Assembly (NCBI GenBank): GCA_016207805.1 | Contig: JACQZO010000008.1 | Location: 1-55,703, forward strand | Length of the DNA stretch: 55,703 nucleotides | Source of the DNA: Candidatus Abawacabacteria bacterium | Lineage (GTDB): Bacteria; Patescibacteriota; Gracilibacteria; RBG-16-42-10 | Direction: 5' to 3' | Shown: positions 1 through 7,918 of the stretch, in pieces | Position numbering within the stretch: position 1 is the first letter of the stretch | Layout: the number at the start of each line of letters is the position of its first letter | The notes under the pieces: generated by a model | What the model saw: only the letters and a program-made list of their open reading frames with translations | Told to the model about the DNA's origin: nothing | Database searches by the model: none | Position numbers and translations under genes: made by a program

Positions 1-2
1 AA

Positions 3-107
3 CATCGGGAAGCGCTAATTATTATTGCGAGAAAATTGCTCACTATTGCTTTTGCTGTGCTTAAATCCAACCGACCCTACTCCTCTACCATTGCATTTCC
101 TTCTTGA
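3..107 (+). CDS. IS110-like transposase, C-terminal fragment (5' end outside the window)
   Basis: The open frame runs in from the contig edge and ends with TGA at 105-107, giving 34 residues. It contains IIIARKLLTIAFAVLK followed by a NRPY motif. IS110/IS1111-family transposases (Transposase_20 C-terminal domain) typically end with an ARKLL...VL...PY segment, and this is the basis of the call. The DEDD catalytic domain would lie upstream, outside the window. The same peptide is encoded on the minus strand at the right end. Confidence 0.55.
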   Translation, partial: HREALIIIARKLLTIAFAVLKSNRPYSSTIAFPS

Positions 108-125
108 CTGCGCCCTTTAACTGGC

Positions 126-147
126 ATACCGGACTTTGATCTGGTAT
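126..147. repeat. REP-like palindrome at the IS end
   Basis: ATACCGGA (126-133) and TCTGGTAT (140-147) form an 8-bp stem with one G-T pair around a 6-nt loop. The same palindrome lies at 55579-55600 next to the right IS copy, and a related one without an IS sits at 55496-55516. The outer flank here (GACAATT) matches the left flank of the free unit, while the outer flank of the right copy matches its right flank. This suggests the IS can sit on either side of a palindromic target. Confidence 0.55.
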
Positions 148-181
148 GACAATTGGGGGAGAGTTGTTAACTGAGCAGATG

Positions 182-300
182 GGTCAGTTATTTGTTGCTA
201 AGGTGAAAACTGACAGGACTGTCTGCTGAGCAAACTCACTCATTTGTCATCCCGAGCGCAGTCGAGGGATCTGATGGAGATATTGTTCGTAGACAATATC
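182..300 (+). repeat. Dispersed two-hairpin element, copy 1
   Basis: The order is a first stem (GTCAGTT 183-189 with AACTGAC 208-214), the linker ACTGTCTGCTGAGCA...ACTCACTC, a conserved core GTCATCCCGA...GGGATCTGATGGA, and a terminal hairpin GATATTGT (279-286)/ACAATATC (293-300). Copies 2-4 lie at 27094-27206, 33577-33632 and 33714-33815. The terminal hairpin differs in sequence between copies but stays paired. An open frame running through this repeat into the following gene is not its true coding start. Confidence 0.75.
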
Positions 301-402
301 TGCTCAAGCATATTCAGAATCCCTCAGTTTTTAGCAAACAGCACATATACTAGCCACCAACCAAACAAAAATGGTACAATGGTAAGAAACAAAAATATAA
401 GT

Positions 403-693
403 ATGATTCATTGGGAAGTGGTAGGCTTCATAGCCAGTATCTTAGGCTCAATCCAGCTTATCCCTGAAGTGTTAGCTGCTTACAAAAGTAAACAGCTAAC
501 AGATATTGCTTGGGGAATGTTGTTTTTGACTACAACTAGTGCAGCTTTGTGGCTAGTATATGCTTTACAGTTTCAATTGTGGCCTGTCTTAATCTCGGCG
601 GTAGTAAATTTTATTATGGGTCTAAGCTTGGTTTCACTTAAGGTAAGATATAGAGGGTCTGCAAGAATAAATGTGATAGCGTCAGATAATTAG
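403..693 (+). CDS. SemiSWEET / PQ-loop family small transporter
   Basis: The 96-residue product has three predicted membrane segments, the usual SemiSWEET size and topology. The first helix carries the SIQLIPEV proline motif and is followed by the K-Q-L-T-D-I stretch typical of PQ-loop sugar transporters, which work as dimers to pass small sugars. The open frame extends upstream through repeat DNA to a TTG, but homologues begin just before the first helix, so ATG 403 is chosen; ATG 379 is the alternative. A TACAAT box at 375-380 would give a short leader for ATG 403. It ends 8 bp before the antiporter gene, so the two probably form one transcript. Confidence 0.75.
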   Translation: MIHWEVVGFIASILGSIQLIPEVLAAYKSKQLTDIAWGMLFLTTTSAALWLVYALQFQLWPVLISAVVNFIMGLSLVSLKVRYRGSARINVIASDN

Positions 694-701
694 CATATCG
701 C

Positions 702-2498
702 ATGTCTATCTTAGTTGAATTAGGCATTATCATTGGAGCAGCTGCAATTGGTGGCATAGTAGGTTACCTTTTTAAACAACCTTTAGTTTTAGCGTATTTA
801 TTAGCTGGTATCGCAATTGGGCCTTTTGGTCTTGGTTTGATCACCGATACAGAGTTTATTCATGTGGTCGGCGAAATTGGCATTATGTTAATGCTTTTTT
901 TAGTGGGAATTGAAATTAATATTGATAAAATTCGCAGCTTGGGGAAAAAGGCTCTCAAGGTAGGCTTTGCGCAAATTTTCTTTACTGGTATAGCTGGTTG
1001 GGGCATTGCCCTGGGATTTGGCTTCTCAATGCTTGCCAGTGCCTACATTGCCGTCGCCTTAACACTTAGTAGTACTGCTATTTGTGTAAAGCTGCTTTCT
1101 GATCAAAAGACACTCAGCTCGCTCTACGGCAGAATGGCTATCGGTATTTTGCTGGTACAAGACTTTGTGGCTGTATTGGTACTAGTTTTTCTCAACAGTT
1201 TAGGAACTCACACCAACGATAGTTTTATTTTAGATTTCAGCTTATTGTTGGCCAAAGGACTAGGATTGGCAGCAATTATTTTCATTATTTTAAAAAAACC
1301 TTTACTTTTTTTCTATCATCGCATTGCTCATTCTCAAGAGTTATTGATATTAGTCAGTTTGAGTTGGTGTTTCGGCATTGCTTTAGCAGCTCAAGCAATG
1401 GGATTCTCTCGAGAAATGGGCGCATTTTTAGCAGGATTGAGCCTAGCTAATTTGCCTTATGCCCTAGAAATTAGTGCCAAAAGTAGAATTATTCGTGACT
1501 TTTTTATTACCATATTTTTTGTCACCCTGGGTGCTGGTATGATTTTCACCAAGCTAAGCATCATAGTGTTACCGCTCTTGGCACTATCAGCTTTTGTTAT
1601 TATTGGTAATCCTTTGATTGTCCTTGTGATTATGCGACTTTTAGGTTTCGACAGTCGTAGCAGTTTCTTTACGGGTATTACCATTGCTCAGATCAGTGAA
1701 TTTTCTTTTATTCTCATCACCCTGGGAGCAAAGCTGGGCCATGTGGATCAGACTATTGTCAGCATTATTAGTATGGTAGCCATTATCACCATATCAATTT
1801 CATCCTACATGATGAAGTATCAGCAAAGGCTTTATGTATTTTGTAAAGTATTGATAGAAAAGTTACCCCGAATGCATAAAGGAAAAGATATTGCTGAGCT
1901 TACCCCATCTAATCTCTTCGATCATATTATTCTTTTAGGCTGTGGTAGTGGCGGCCATCAATTGTTAGATACTTTAGCCAAAGGTAATAAGCAATTTATT
2001 GTGGTAGATCATGATCCCGAAGTGATCGATGAGCTTAGTCAAAAGGGCATTAATTGCATTTTTGGTGATGTTCAAGATGAAGAGTTATTTACCACCCTCA
2101 ATGCTACTAAAGCTGATCTCATTATCTCTCTGTTACCACATATGGAAGACAATTTAGCCTTGCTGCACTATCTAAAGGAATCCCCTGAACCCAAGAAACC
2201 CATTTATATTGCGGCAGTTAATACTGGACGTGAAGGCTTTAGCCTATTTAGCAAAGGCGCAGACTATGTAGTAGTCAAGTCTTCGCTGGAGGCTAATCAT
2301 ATCAAAGAGATTCATCGCGATTTATACAATTTAGAAAAAAACTATATTGAACAACAGGAACAAAGTGAGCGAATAGCAATGAGACGAATGGAGCATGCTA
2401 TGCTGCATGATAAAGAATATGCCGAAATAGTTCATGAACTAAGCAAATTGCGCTTACAGGAAATACAGCAGAAACGAGCAACCAAAGAACCACAATGA
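702..2498 (+). CDS. Kef-type monovalent cation:proton antiporter with TrkA-N domain (CPA2)
   Basis: The 598-residue protein has about 12 membrane segments over residues 1-380, with the CPA2 signatures LAYLLAGIAIGP near the N-terminus and SREMGAFLAGLSLA mid-membrane. A cytosolic Rossmann domain starts near residue 405 with the nucleotide-binding motif GCGSGG and an acidic end of strand 2 (VVDHD). The family exchanges K+ or Na+ for protons and is gated by bound nucleotide. A basic helical tail of about 70 residues follows. Its stop overlaps the next start (ATGA), so translation is probably coupled. The transported ion cannot be read from sequence. Confidence 0.88.
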   Translation: MSILVELGIIIGAAAIGGIVGYLFKQPLVLAYLLAGIAIGPFGLGLITDTEFIHVVGEIGIMLMLFLVGIEINIDKIRSLGKKALKVGFAQIFFTGIAGWGIALGFGFSMLASAYIAVALTLSSTAICVKLLSDQKTLSSLYGRMAIGILLVQDFVAVLVLVFLNSLGTHTNDSFILDFSLLLAKGLGLAAIIFIILKKPLLFFYHRIAHSQELLILVSLSWCFGIALAAQAMGFSREMGAFLAGLSLANLPYALEISAKSRIIRDFFITIFFVTLGAGMIFTKLSIIVLPLLALSAFVIIGNPLIVLVIMRLLGFDSRSSFFTGITIAQISEFSFILITLGAKLGHVDQTIVSIISMVAIITISISSYMMKYQQRLYVFCKVLIEKLPRMHKGKDIAELTPSNLFDHIILLGCGSGGHQLLDTLAKGNKQFIVVDHDPEVIDELSQKGINCIFGDVQDEELFTTLNATKADLIISLLPHMEDNLALLHYLKESPEPKKPIYIAAVNTGREGFSLFSKGADYVVVKSSLEANHIKEIHRDLYNLEKNYIEQQEQSERIAMRRMEHAMLHDKEYAEIVHELSKLRLQEIQQKRATKEPQ

Positions 2499-3262
2499 AC
2501 ACACCTCGAAACACACCAGAGCGACCAGCACAATGGACCTTCCTGGATCATGTAGCGAATGAAATGCCAAATGACGAACAATGGGAATTGGTGCTTCAAG
2601 CATTAGAAGCTGCCCAATGGCTTGACCCTGAGATCAAAGGAGCTTATGCCAGCAGTCGCTACGCGAATGTTGCCGTAATTCCTGCTGAAGTAGTCCAGAG
2701 AGTAAAAGATTTAAGCGAAACTGGCCCATTAACCTTTCGTCTAGCACTGGAGCCAAGACAAACCAGACGGGCCATCAGTAAAATAATTAGCGTAATGAAG
2801 GCATTAGAAAATAGATTAATAATAGTTAACTCGACAATAGACAAACTAGTAAACGGAATTGATCAGCTAAAGCGGGTACAAGCAGAGCATGAAAGTGTCA
2901 TTGCCAAAGGCCCCTTAACTCTGGCAGATTTGAAACGACTGTATAACTTAACTACAAAAACATTAATTAATGAGGGTACGCATTTGACTGAGGCGAATCA
3001 CTCCCCCCTTGAAGTCCAACGGCAAAGACTAGATGATGAACCAATACCATTGGGTGGATTGACTGCATATTTACCATGGAAGGCTAAACATGATGATATT
3101 GCATTTATGGAACAAGCAGAGAGCAGTCCTTTCGTTCAACAACAATTACAAACCTATCGAAGCCTACTCTCTATTCAATCACAGATTGACGAGTTGGCAA
3201 GACGCCTTGCTTTTGCACGAAAAACCGAACACACTATCCGAAGTGACTTGGCGAAGTACTAA
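2495..3262 (+). CDS. Helical protein of unknown function (255 aa)
   Basis: I do not recognise a family. The product is soluble, mostly helical and has no signal peptide. It overlaps the antiporter stop by 4 bp and is followed 9 bp later by another helical orphan, so the three probably share a transcript. Residues ~85-130 and the last 35 residues look coiled-coil-like, rich in Q, R, L and I at heptad spacing. Both this protein and the next one end in a similar amphipathic helix (IDELARRLAFARK here), so they may be distant relatives; this is weak. A link to antiporter control is only suggested by position. Confidence 0.65.
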   Translation: MNTPRNTPERPAQWTFLDHVANEMPNDEQWELVLQALEAAQWLDPEIKGAYASSRYANVAVIPAEVVQRVKDLSETGPLTFRLALEPRQTRRAISKIISVMKALENRLIIVNSTIDKLVNGIDQLKRVQAEHESVIAKGPLTLADLKRLYNLTTKTLINEGTHLTEANHSPLEVQRQRLDDEPIPLGGLTAYLPWKAKHDDIAFMEQAESSPFVQQQLQTYRSLLSIQSQIDELARRLAFARKTEHTIRSDLAKY

Positions 3263-3271
3263 TAGTTCCCT

Positions 3272-3877
3272 ATGGCTAGAGCAAGCATTTCAATGCCACC
3301 GAATACCCGTGAGGCATTAGTAGATCCAGAAGCATTATTAGCACTAACAGGTAACAGTATTCTTACTGACACAGAAATACGCGGTATTCTAGCTATCACC
3401 ACCAACGGGTCAGTGCCTAATGAAAAATCAGTGCAAGCACATATCCGAAGTTTACTGTTGGTTCCAGCTATCAAAGCCCAAGTAAATGGTTACCAACTAG
3501 CAGTAAGAGCGCGGCTCACGGCTTCTATTTCGCTAGCGCGGGAAATTGCTATTTTACAAAGACAGCTCCATGCCCTAGAGACTGAAGCTGCTACTTTTTT
3601 GGGAATGCCTGACAATGGATTAGCTATTATCAGACAATTAACCGAGGACATCACACCTGAGCTAGATAGAACTATTACCCACTTAGAAATACTAGTTGCC
3701 AATGGTCAAGAACACGCGAATGCACAATTAATCAGGCTGCGACAAAGTAGAAGTTGGTATCAGCAGAATCCTACTGAGGTAGCTTATTGGATAGGAAGAC
3801 AAGAAGATATTGCTACCATGCAACAGAGATTAGTCAGATTATTGGATACTGAAAGACAGCTAGTGGCTTTGCAGTAA
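3272..3877 (+). CDS. Helical protein of unknown function (201 aa)
   Basis: No known domain is visible. The N-terminal ~70 residues contain the segment DTEIRGILAITTNGSVPNEK and the rest is predicted helical with coiled-coil character (residues 90-120 and 170-201). There is no signal peptide or membrane segment. It is the last gene of the SemiSWEET-antiporter-orphan run and ends head-to-head against the stop of the minus-strand methyltransferase with no spacing, so there is little room for a terminator. Confidence 0.62.
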   Translation: MARASISMPPNTREALVDPEALLALTGNSILTDTEIRGILAITTNGSVPNEKSVQAHIRSLLLVPAIKAQVNGYQLAVRARLTASISLAREIAILQRQLHALETEAATFLGMPDNGLAIIRQLTEDITPELDRTITHLEILVANGQEHANAQLIRLRQSRSWYQQNPTEVAYWIGRQEDIATMQQRLVRLLDTERQLVALQ

Positions 3878-4975
3878 TTAGAAACTGTACAAATAACATT
3901 GGATGCCACCATTATAAAGTTTTCTCCGCTTTGCTTGTTTTTTAAAGTCGCGCTCAATATCAGGATATGCAGTGAAGATATGCCAACGCGCTTGCATGCA
4001 ATCACGATACACTTTTTCTAATTTGTGATAAATCTCTCGCACTTCATATTCATCTCCTAAGCGATGGCCATAGGGAGGATTAGTTAAGATCAATTCGGAA
4101 TTCTGAATTCGGAATTCCGAATTGAGGATGTCAGCCACCTCGAAGGTGATTTCCGGGACATTGGCTAGTGATGCAGAGTGTTTAGCGGCTGCAATGGCTT
4201 CGGGATCGTAGTCGGAGCCTCTGATGTGAATAGATTTGTCGGACTTTTTATTTTGAGCTTCTGCTCTTGCTTGTACTAACAATGTTTTATTGGGCCAGGA
4301 CCATTGTTCGAAAGCAAATGTACGGAGTAAACCAGGAGCAATATTCTTGGCTAACATTGCCGCTTCAATAAGAATAGTACCGGAACCACAGAATGGATCA
4401 TATAAAGCTTGATGTTGGTCCCAATCACTTAAATATACTAATCCTGCTGCTAGAGTCTCTTTCAAGGGCGCTGCTACTTGAGTATCTCGGTAGCCACGCT
4501 TATGTAAAGCGGCGCCAGAAGTATTTAGTAACACTTTAGCCTGATCATCGAGCAGCCAGACATGGATGCCAACTTCAGCACCTGATTCCATGAATTGCTC
4601 AATCTGATAATGCTCTTGTAACTTTTTTACTATTGCTTTCTTAGTAATACTTTGACAACTGGGTGTGCTAGAAAGTTGAGACTTTCTACTCTTTGCTAAT
4701 ACTGGGAAAGAATTTTCTAAGGCAATATATTGAGACCATGGTAAAGCAAATACGCCTTGGAATAGCTCTTCAAAAGTGTGTGCTGGAAATGTCGCTAATT
4801 CTAAAAAAACTCGATCTGCAGTACGCAACCAGAGATTAGCAATACTCATCGCCTGCTCTTCTCCTGAAAAAGCGACGTAACCGTCTCCCACTTCTTCATA
4901 CCAAAGACCAAGATTCTTGATCTCTTTTTTGAGCACACTTTCCAAACCGAAGGTACAAGTTGCGAGAAAACGCAT
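3878..4975 (-). CDS. THUMP-domain class I RNA methyltransferase (RlmL/YpsC-like)
   Basis: The 365-residue protein has a THUMP-like N-terminal half (residues ~1-160, starting RFLATCTFGLESVLKKEI) and a Rossmann methyltransferase domain. DPFCGSG binds SAM and TNPPYG is the catalytic NPPY motif of N-methyltransferases acting on guanine or adenine in RNA. LHKRGYR before the MTase domain is typical of the RlmL N-domain/YpsC/Trm14 group, which makes m2G in 23S rRNA or tRNA; the exact target is uncertain. Oddly, an in-frame palindrome (4091-4124) inserts a NSEFRIQNSE stretch just before TNPPYG. Confidence 0.85.
   Translation of the reverse strand: MRFLATCTFGLESVLKKEIKNLGLWYEEVGDGYVAFSGEEQAMSIANLWLRTADRVFLELATFPAHTFEELFQGVFALPWSQYIALENSFPVLAKSRKSQLSSTPSCQSITKKAIVKKLQEHYQIEQFMESGAEVGIHVWLLDDQAKVLLNTSGAALHKRGYRDTQVAAPLKETLAAGLVYLSDWDQHQALYDPFCGSGTILIEAAMLAKNIAPGLLRTFAFEQWSWPNKTLLVQARAEAQNKKSDKSIHIRGSDYDPEAIAAAKHSASLANVPEITFEVADILNSEFRIQNSELILTNPPYGHRLGDEYEVREIYHKLEKVYRDCMQARWHIFTAYPDIERDFKKQAKRRKLYNGGIQCYLYSF
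4091..4124. repeat. GAATTC-rich palindromic insertion inside a coding region
   Basis: The 34-bp stretch is a near-perfect inverted repeat built from CAATTCGGAATTC and its complement. It lies in frame in the methyltransferase gene, directly before the catalytic NPPY motif, and encodes NSEFRIQNSE-like residues. Similar short palindromes are seen scattered in bacterial genomes. The reading frame is intact on both sides. Confidence 0.6.
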
Positions 4976-4989
4976 AAAAACAAAAGCTT

Positions 4990-5017
4990 AAAGAATCTAG
5001 ATTTTAGATTCTAGATT
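4990..5017. repeat. TCTAGA-containing inverted repeat between genes
   Basis: Between the methyltransferase start and the exonuclease stop lies AATCTAGATT followed by another AGATTCTAGATT half, giving overlapping inverted repeats. It could act as an RNA hairpin after the exonuclease gene, but there is no T-run typical of an intrinsic terminator. It is the same kind of short palindromic repeat as the one inside the neighbouring gene, with a different core. Confidence 0.4.
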
Positions 5018-5791
5018 TTATAATTCCAATTCTATTCCTACTGGACAATGATCGGAGCCGAGAACATTACAACGAATATATGCATCTTTTACCTGAGACT
5101 TCAGCTCCTCACTTACCCAAAAGTAATCAATTCTCCAGCCCACATTTCTTTTGCGTGCCCCAGTTTTCATATCCCACCAAGTATAATTATCTGGCTCATT
5201 GGGATGAAAGAGGCGAAAAGTGTCATAGAAGCCCTTACTACTGAGCTCATCCAGCCAATCTCTTTCTATGCGCATAAAACCAGAAGTATTTACGTTTTCC
5301 TTGGGCCGAGCAAGGTCTATTTCTTGATGAGCAGTATTTACATCACCACAAATAATTACTCCTTTACCCTTTTTACGAAAATCTTGCACTACATGAAGGA
5401 ACGCTTTGTAGAACTCAAGCTTATAACTTAACCGCTCTATTCCCCGGCCACCATTGGGAAAATAGACATTAAATAAAAAGAAATTTTGGTACTCAGTCAT
5501 AATAATTCTTCCTTCAGCATCGAGAATGGAATAGCCCAAAAAGCTAGTATTAGAAAGCGGAGGTTCTTTGGTAAACGTAGCCACACCACTATATCCTTTC
5601 TGCTCACCTGAATTCCAAAATGTCTGATAACCAATGGGATGGACTAAGGCTCCCGGCAACTGCTCTACATGGGCCTTCGTTTCTTGTAAACAAAGAATAT
5701 CGGGATCTTCTTGCTCCAACCACTCAAAGAAGCCCTTTTTTGCTACCGCACGGACACCATTTACATTCCAAGAAAGTAACTTAATAGACAT
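5018..5791 (-). CDS. xth: Exodeoxyribonuclease III / AP endonuclease
   Basis: The 257 residues cover the full endonuclease/exonuclease/phosphatase fold. Visible family motifs are SWNVNG (N-terminus), LQETK (metal-binding Glu), YFPNGG, GDVNTAH, RIDYFWVS and GSDHCPV (catalytic Asp-His) at the C-terminus. The enzyme cuts DNA 5' of abasic sites and trims 3' ends in base excision repair. It lies upstream of the THUMP methyltransferase on the minus strand with a 42-bp gap, so co-transcription is possible. No Shine-Dalgarno precedes the ATG. Confidence 0.93.
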   Translation of the reverse strand: MSIKLLSWNVNGVRAVAKKGFFEWLEQEDPDILCLQETKAHVEQLPGALVHPIGYQTFWNSGEQKGYSGVATFTKEPPLSNTSFLGYSILDAEGRIIMTEYQNFFLFNVYFPNGGRGIERLSYKLEFYKAFLHVVQDFRKKGKGVIICGDVNTAHQEIDLARPKENVNTSGFMRIERDWLDELSSKGFYDTFRLFHPNEPDNYTWWDMKTGARKRNVGWRIDYFWVSEELKSQVKDAYIRCNVLGSDHCPVGIELEL

Positions 5792-5896
5792 AGAATGAAT
5801 TTGGCATTAGGAAATCTGCCAACAGCATAGAGCATTTCCCCTGATTAAGCCACGGATAAAGTGCTAACTTCTTCATCAATACATTTTTTCTAACAC

Positions 5897-6544
5897 TCAT
5901 TTCCCATAAAAAAGATTGAATAACGTATCAAAAGCCAACTTGGTATCTTCTTGGGCGACAAATATAATCAGTTCCGTACCCGTAGAAGCGATTTCAACAA
6001 TATTAATATTTTGCAGAGTAATTTGCTGCACTAAAAAATAAATCATCCCTGGAAATTCAATATACCGTCGATGAAACTTCACACCAATAGCTGAAACATT
6101 TTCAATGAGAATAGTTGGTGCTTCAGGAATGCTACTGGTGATCATCTCTTGAAAGCGACGATCAGTAATGATGGTAATTTCCGTAGTACTCTCCGTGATA
6201 GTGATAAAACCTTTCTCTTTTTGTACTGACTGGTACAAATGCTGCACCGAATTATGAACCTTATCACTTTTCAAATAAGTAATATCACACAGATCAGAAT
6301 GAATAGCCAAATTCTCAATAGTAAGATCATGAGTCTGTGGTCCCTTGGCAATTAACTCTTTCTGCAATCTAGATAATGCCATTACCAAGGCGCTTGTGCG
6401 CACTGATTTCTTGGTGCGCACGGAAACAAAAGGACTAATATACTGAGCTGCTTGGGTAAGATTTAATACTTTATAAGTTAAGCCAAACTGTAACACAGGA
6501 TTTTTTTGCACAATGTCTCTCACTGCAGAGCTAATTCTAATCAT
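5897..6544 (-). CDS. ACT-like domain protein without an enzyme domain
   Basis: The 215-residue protein has an N-terminal helical part (residues 1-90, with a SVRTKKSVRTSALVMALSRL segment that could be a winged-helix-like region) and a C-terminal half that resembles the paired ACT domains of aspartate kinases. VSAIGVKF, then a 'NINIVEIASTGTELIIFV' strand-helix-strand pattern, is close to the FxxxNIxxISTSxxxI pattern of those domains. ACT domains bind amino acids. No kinase part is present, so a stand-alone sensor is likely. A perfect 7-1-7 palindrome (6556-6570) lies 12 bp upstream of its start. Confidence 0.6.
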   Translation of the reverse strand: MIRISSAVRDIVQKNPVLQFGLTYKVLNLTQAAQYISPFVSVRTKKSVRTSALVMALSRLQKELIAKGPQTHDLTIENLAIHSDLCDITYLKSDKVHNSVQHLYQSVQKEKGFITITESTTEITIITDRRFQEMITSSIPEAPTILIENVSAIGVKFHRRYIEFPGMIYFLVQQITLQNINIVEIASTGTELIIFVAQEDTKLAFDTLFNLFYGK

Positions 6545-6555
6545 TGTTATACTTG

Positions 6556-6570
6556 TAACAAACTTTGTTA
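6556..6570. promoter_or_regulatory. Perfect palindrome in a divergent promoter region
   Basis: TAACAAA-C-TTTGTTA is a perfect 15-bp palindrome 12 bp upstream of the ACT-like gene (minus) and ~80 bp before the ATP-grasp gene (plus). A TATAAC sequence lies between it and the minus-strand ATG, so a dimeric regulator bound here would sit over that promoter. The ACT-like protein itself could be that regulator, since its N-terminus may be a DNA-binding part; this is inference. Confidence 0.45.
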
Positions 6571-6649
6571 ATAATAATCATTTTTATCAAAAAAGTACAA
6601 TTAGTAACCATTTTAAGCTACATACAGAGCGTAACTTTCAAATCTCAAT

Positions 6650-7915
6650 ATGTTATTCGCTCCGGGAAGACACACTATAGTAGCGCAAAGCTCAATACCT
6701 GAATTTGCCGCTGATCAAGATCCTTTTGATAAATATTACATACCGGGTAGGTGGGCTGCTGCTGCCCTGCGCCCCCACACAACCTTAATTGTCCCTGATC
6801 ATTCAGCAATCAGAGCACATATTACTTTTTTAGAGCACACGCTTGGTCAATATACCCGGCAAAAGTTACATACCCTTTATACTGCAGACAAAGCATATTT
6901 ATTAGATGATGATATTAACGCATCTTTACTTCATGAAGTCCGAGCCGTCATCGCTACCCACCTGAGAAATGGTAGAGGCACAACCATTGCCCCATATCGC
7001 GCCAATAGACCATTTCACACTTGGCGCAATCAAATAATAGAAACGGATGTTGACCACATTGGTGACGATGAAGATTTTATTAGTCGCTATGGGAACAAGT
7101 CTGTGTTACATAGGAATATTGCTCGGCCAAAAGAGCCTGCTTTGCTAGAGACTAGAGATGGTAGTATCAATATTCCTAAAGGGTATATTTGCGACACTCA
7201 AGAAGATCTAGTCCAAGCTTTCGAGCGATTGCGCCAAGAAGGCATACAAGAGATGATCATTAAGCCTACCCATGGTTCTACTGGGGAAGGTATCCAAAAA
7301 GTAAACACTTTAGTAGAAGTGGCGGCTTATACCTGGCCTACTGGTCCATTTGTCTTGGAAGCCTGTTTACCATTGGACACTGATGACGATGGCAAAGAAG
7401 TCAATTGTTCATTACAGTTTATTGGTCAACACATTATTGGGGAACCAACGGCTCAAATAATTAATGGCACTCATTGGGAAGGGAATGTTGTCCCTGGCTT
7501 ATCTCCTGCTAGCTTCGCTTCTGACGCCCAAAGACAAGCACAGGCAGCTCTGCATATTTTGGCTACAAAAGGACACAAAGGCCCCGGAGGTTTCGACTTT
7601 TTATTGGCACGAGGAAAAGCTTTTCTAGTTGATCCCAATATTGGCCGTTATACAGGCGCTCATGTTCCTAAGTATTGGTCAGAATATTTTGCACCTGGTA
7701 AAGCTTGGGCTACATTAGAAATGCCGCATCATTTATCAGTAGAAGGCGCTTGGGAAAAATTATGTAGAAAAGAAATTGCTTATGACCATGATCGGCAACA
7801 TGGAGTATTTCCAATATGTCACTTAGAAGGCATGTGGAGTATGCATATCGCCATAGCGAAAGATGCTCGCTCAGCCTATCGTATGATTATGGAGGCAAAA
7901 AGTCACTTAAGCTAA
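6650..7915 (+). CDS. ATP-grasp superfamily ligase
   Basis: The 421-residue protein carries the ATP-grasp signature: a lysine-glycine loop at residues 205-214 (KPTHGSTGEG), an acidic segment near 240-250, and the metal-binding end GGFDFLLARGKAFLVDPN with D316, D328, N330 and R333. The family couples ATP hydrolysis to joining a carboxylate to an amine or thiol through an acyl-phosphate. Substrate is unknown; residues 1-140 have no clear match to RimK, D-Ala ligase or CarB. Its stop is 3 bp before an AstE/AspA-type amidohydrolase, a pairing suggesting synthesis and removal of an amide-linked amino acid or peptide. Confidence 0.75.
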   Translation: MLFAPGRHTIVAQSSIPEFAADQDPFDKYYIPGRWAAAALRPHTTLIVPDHSAIRAHITFLEHTLGQYTRQKLHTLYTADKAYLLDDDINASLLHEVRAVIATHLRNGRGTTIAPYRANRPFHTWRNQIIETDVDHIGDDEDFISRYGNKSVLHRNIARPKEPALLETRDGSINIPKGYICDTQEDLVQAFERLRQEGIQEMIIKPTHGSTGEGIQKVNTLVEVAAYTWPTGPFVLEACLPLDTDDDGKEVNCSLQFIGQHIIGEPTAQIINGTHWEGNVVPGLSPASFASDAQRQAQAALHILATKGHKGPGGFDFLLARGKAFLVDPNIGRYTGAHVPKYWSEYFAPGKAWATLEMPHHLSVEGAWEKLCRKEIAYDHDRQHGVFPICHLEGMWSMHIAIAKDARSAYRMIMEAKSHLS

Positions 7916-7918
7916 TGT

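Larger units (their letters stand above)
1..147 (+). mobile_element. 3' end of an IS110-like insertion sequence (left contig end)
   Basis: Bases 23-147 are repeated in inverted orientation at 55579-55703 with a single mismatch (position 142). The unit holds the last codons of a transposase-like reading frame (stop at 105-107), about 20 bp of spacer and a palindrome at 126-147. Similarity between the two copies stops exactly at the outer edge of that palindrome, so the element boundary lies in or next to it. Because both contig ends are this repeat, the break is most simply an assembly stop in a multicopy IS. The family call rests on the ARKLL-type C-terminus and is an inference. Confidence 0.65.

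Noticed and set aside
244-402. Long N-terminal extension of the SemiSWEET frame starting at TTG 244
   Set aside because: It runs through the dispersed repeat core and encodes nothing like SemiSWEET; ATG 403 (or 379) fits the family length.
5048-5431. 127-codon plus-strand frame within the exonuclease III gene
   Set aside because: Antisense to a gene with full catalytic motifs; translation looks random.
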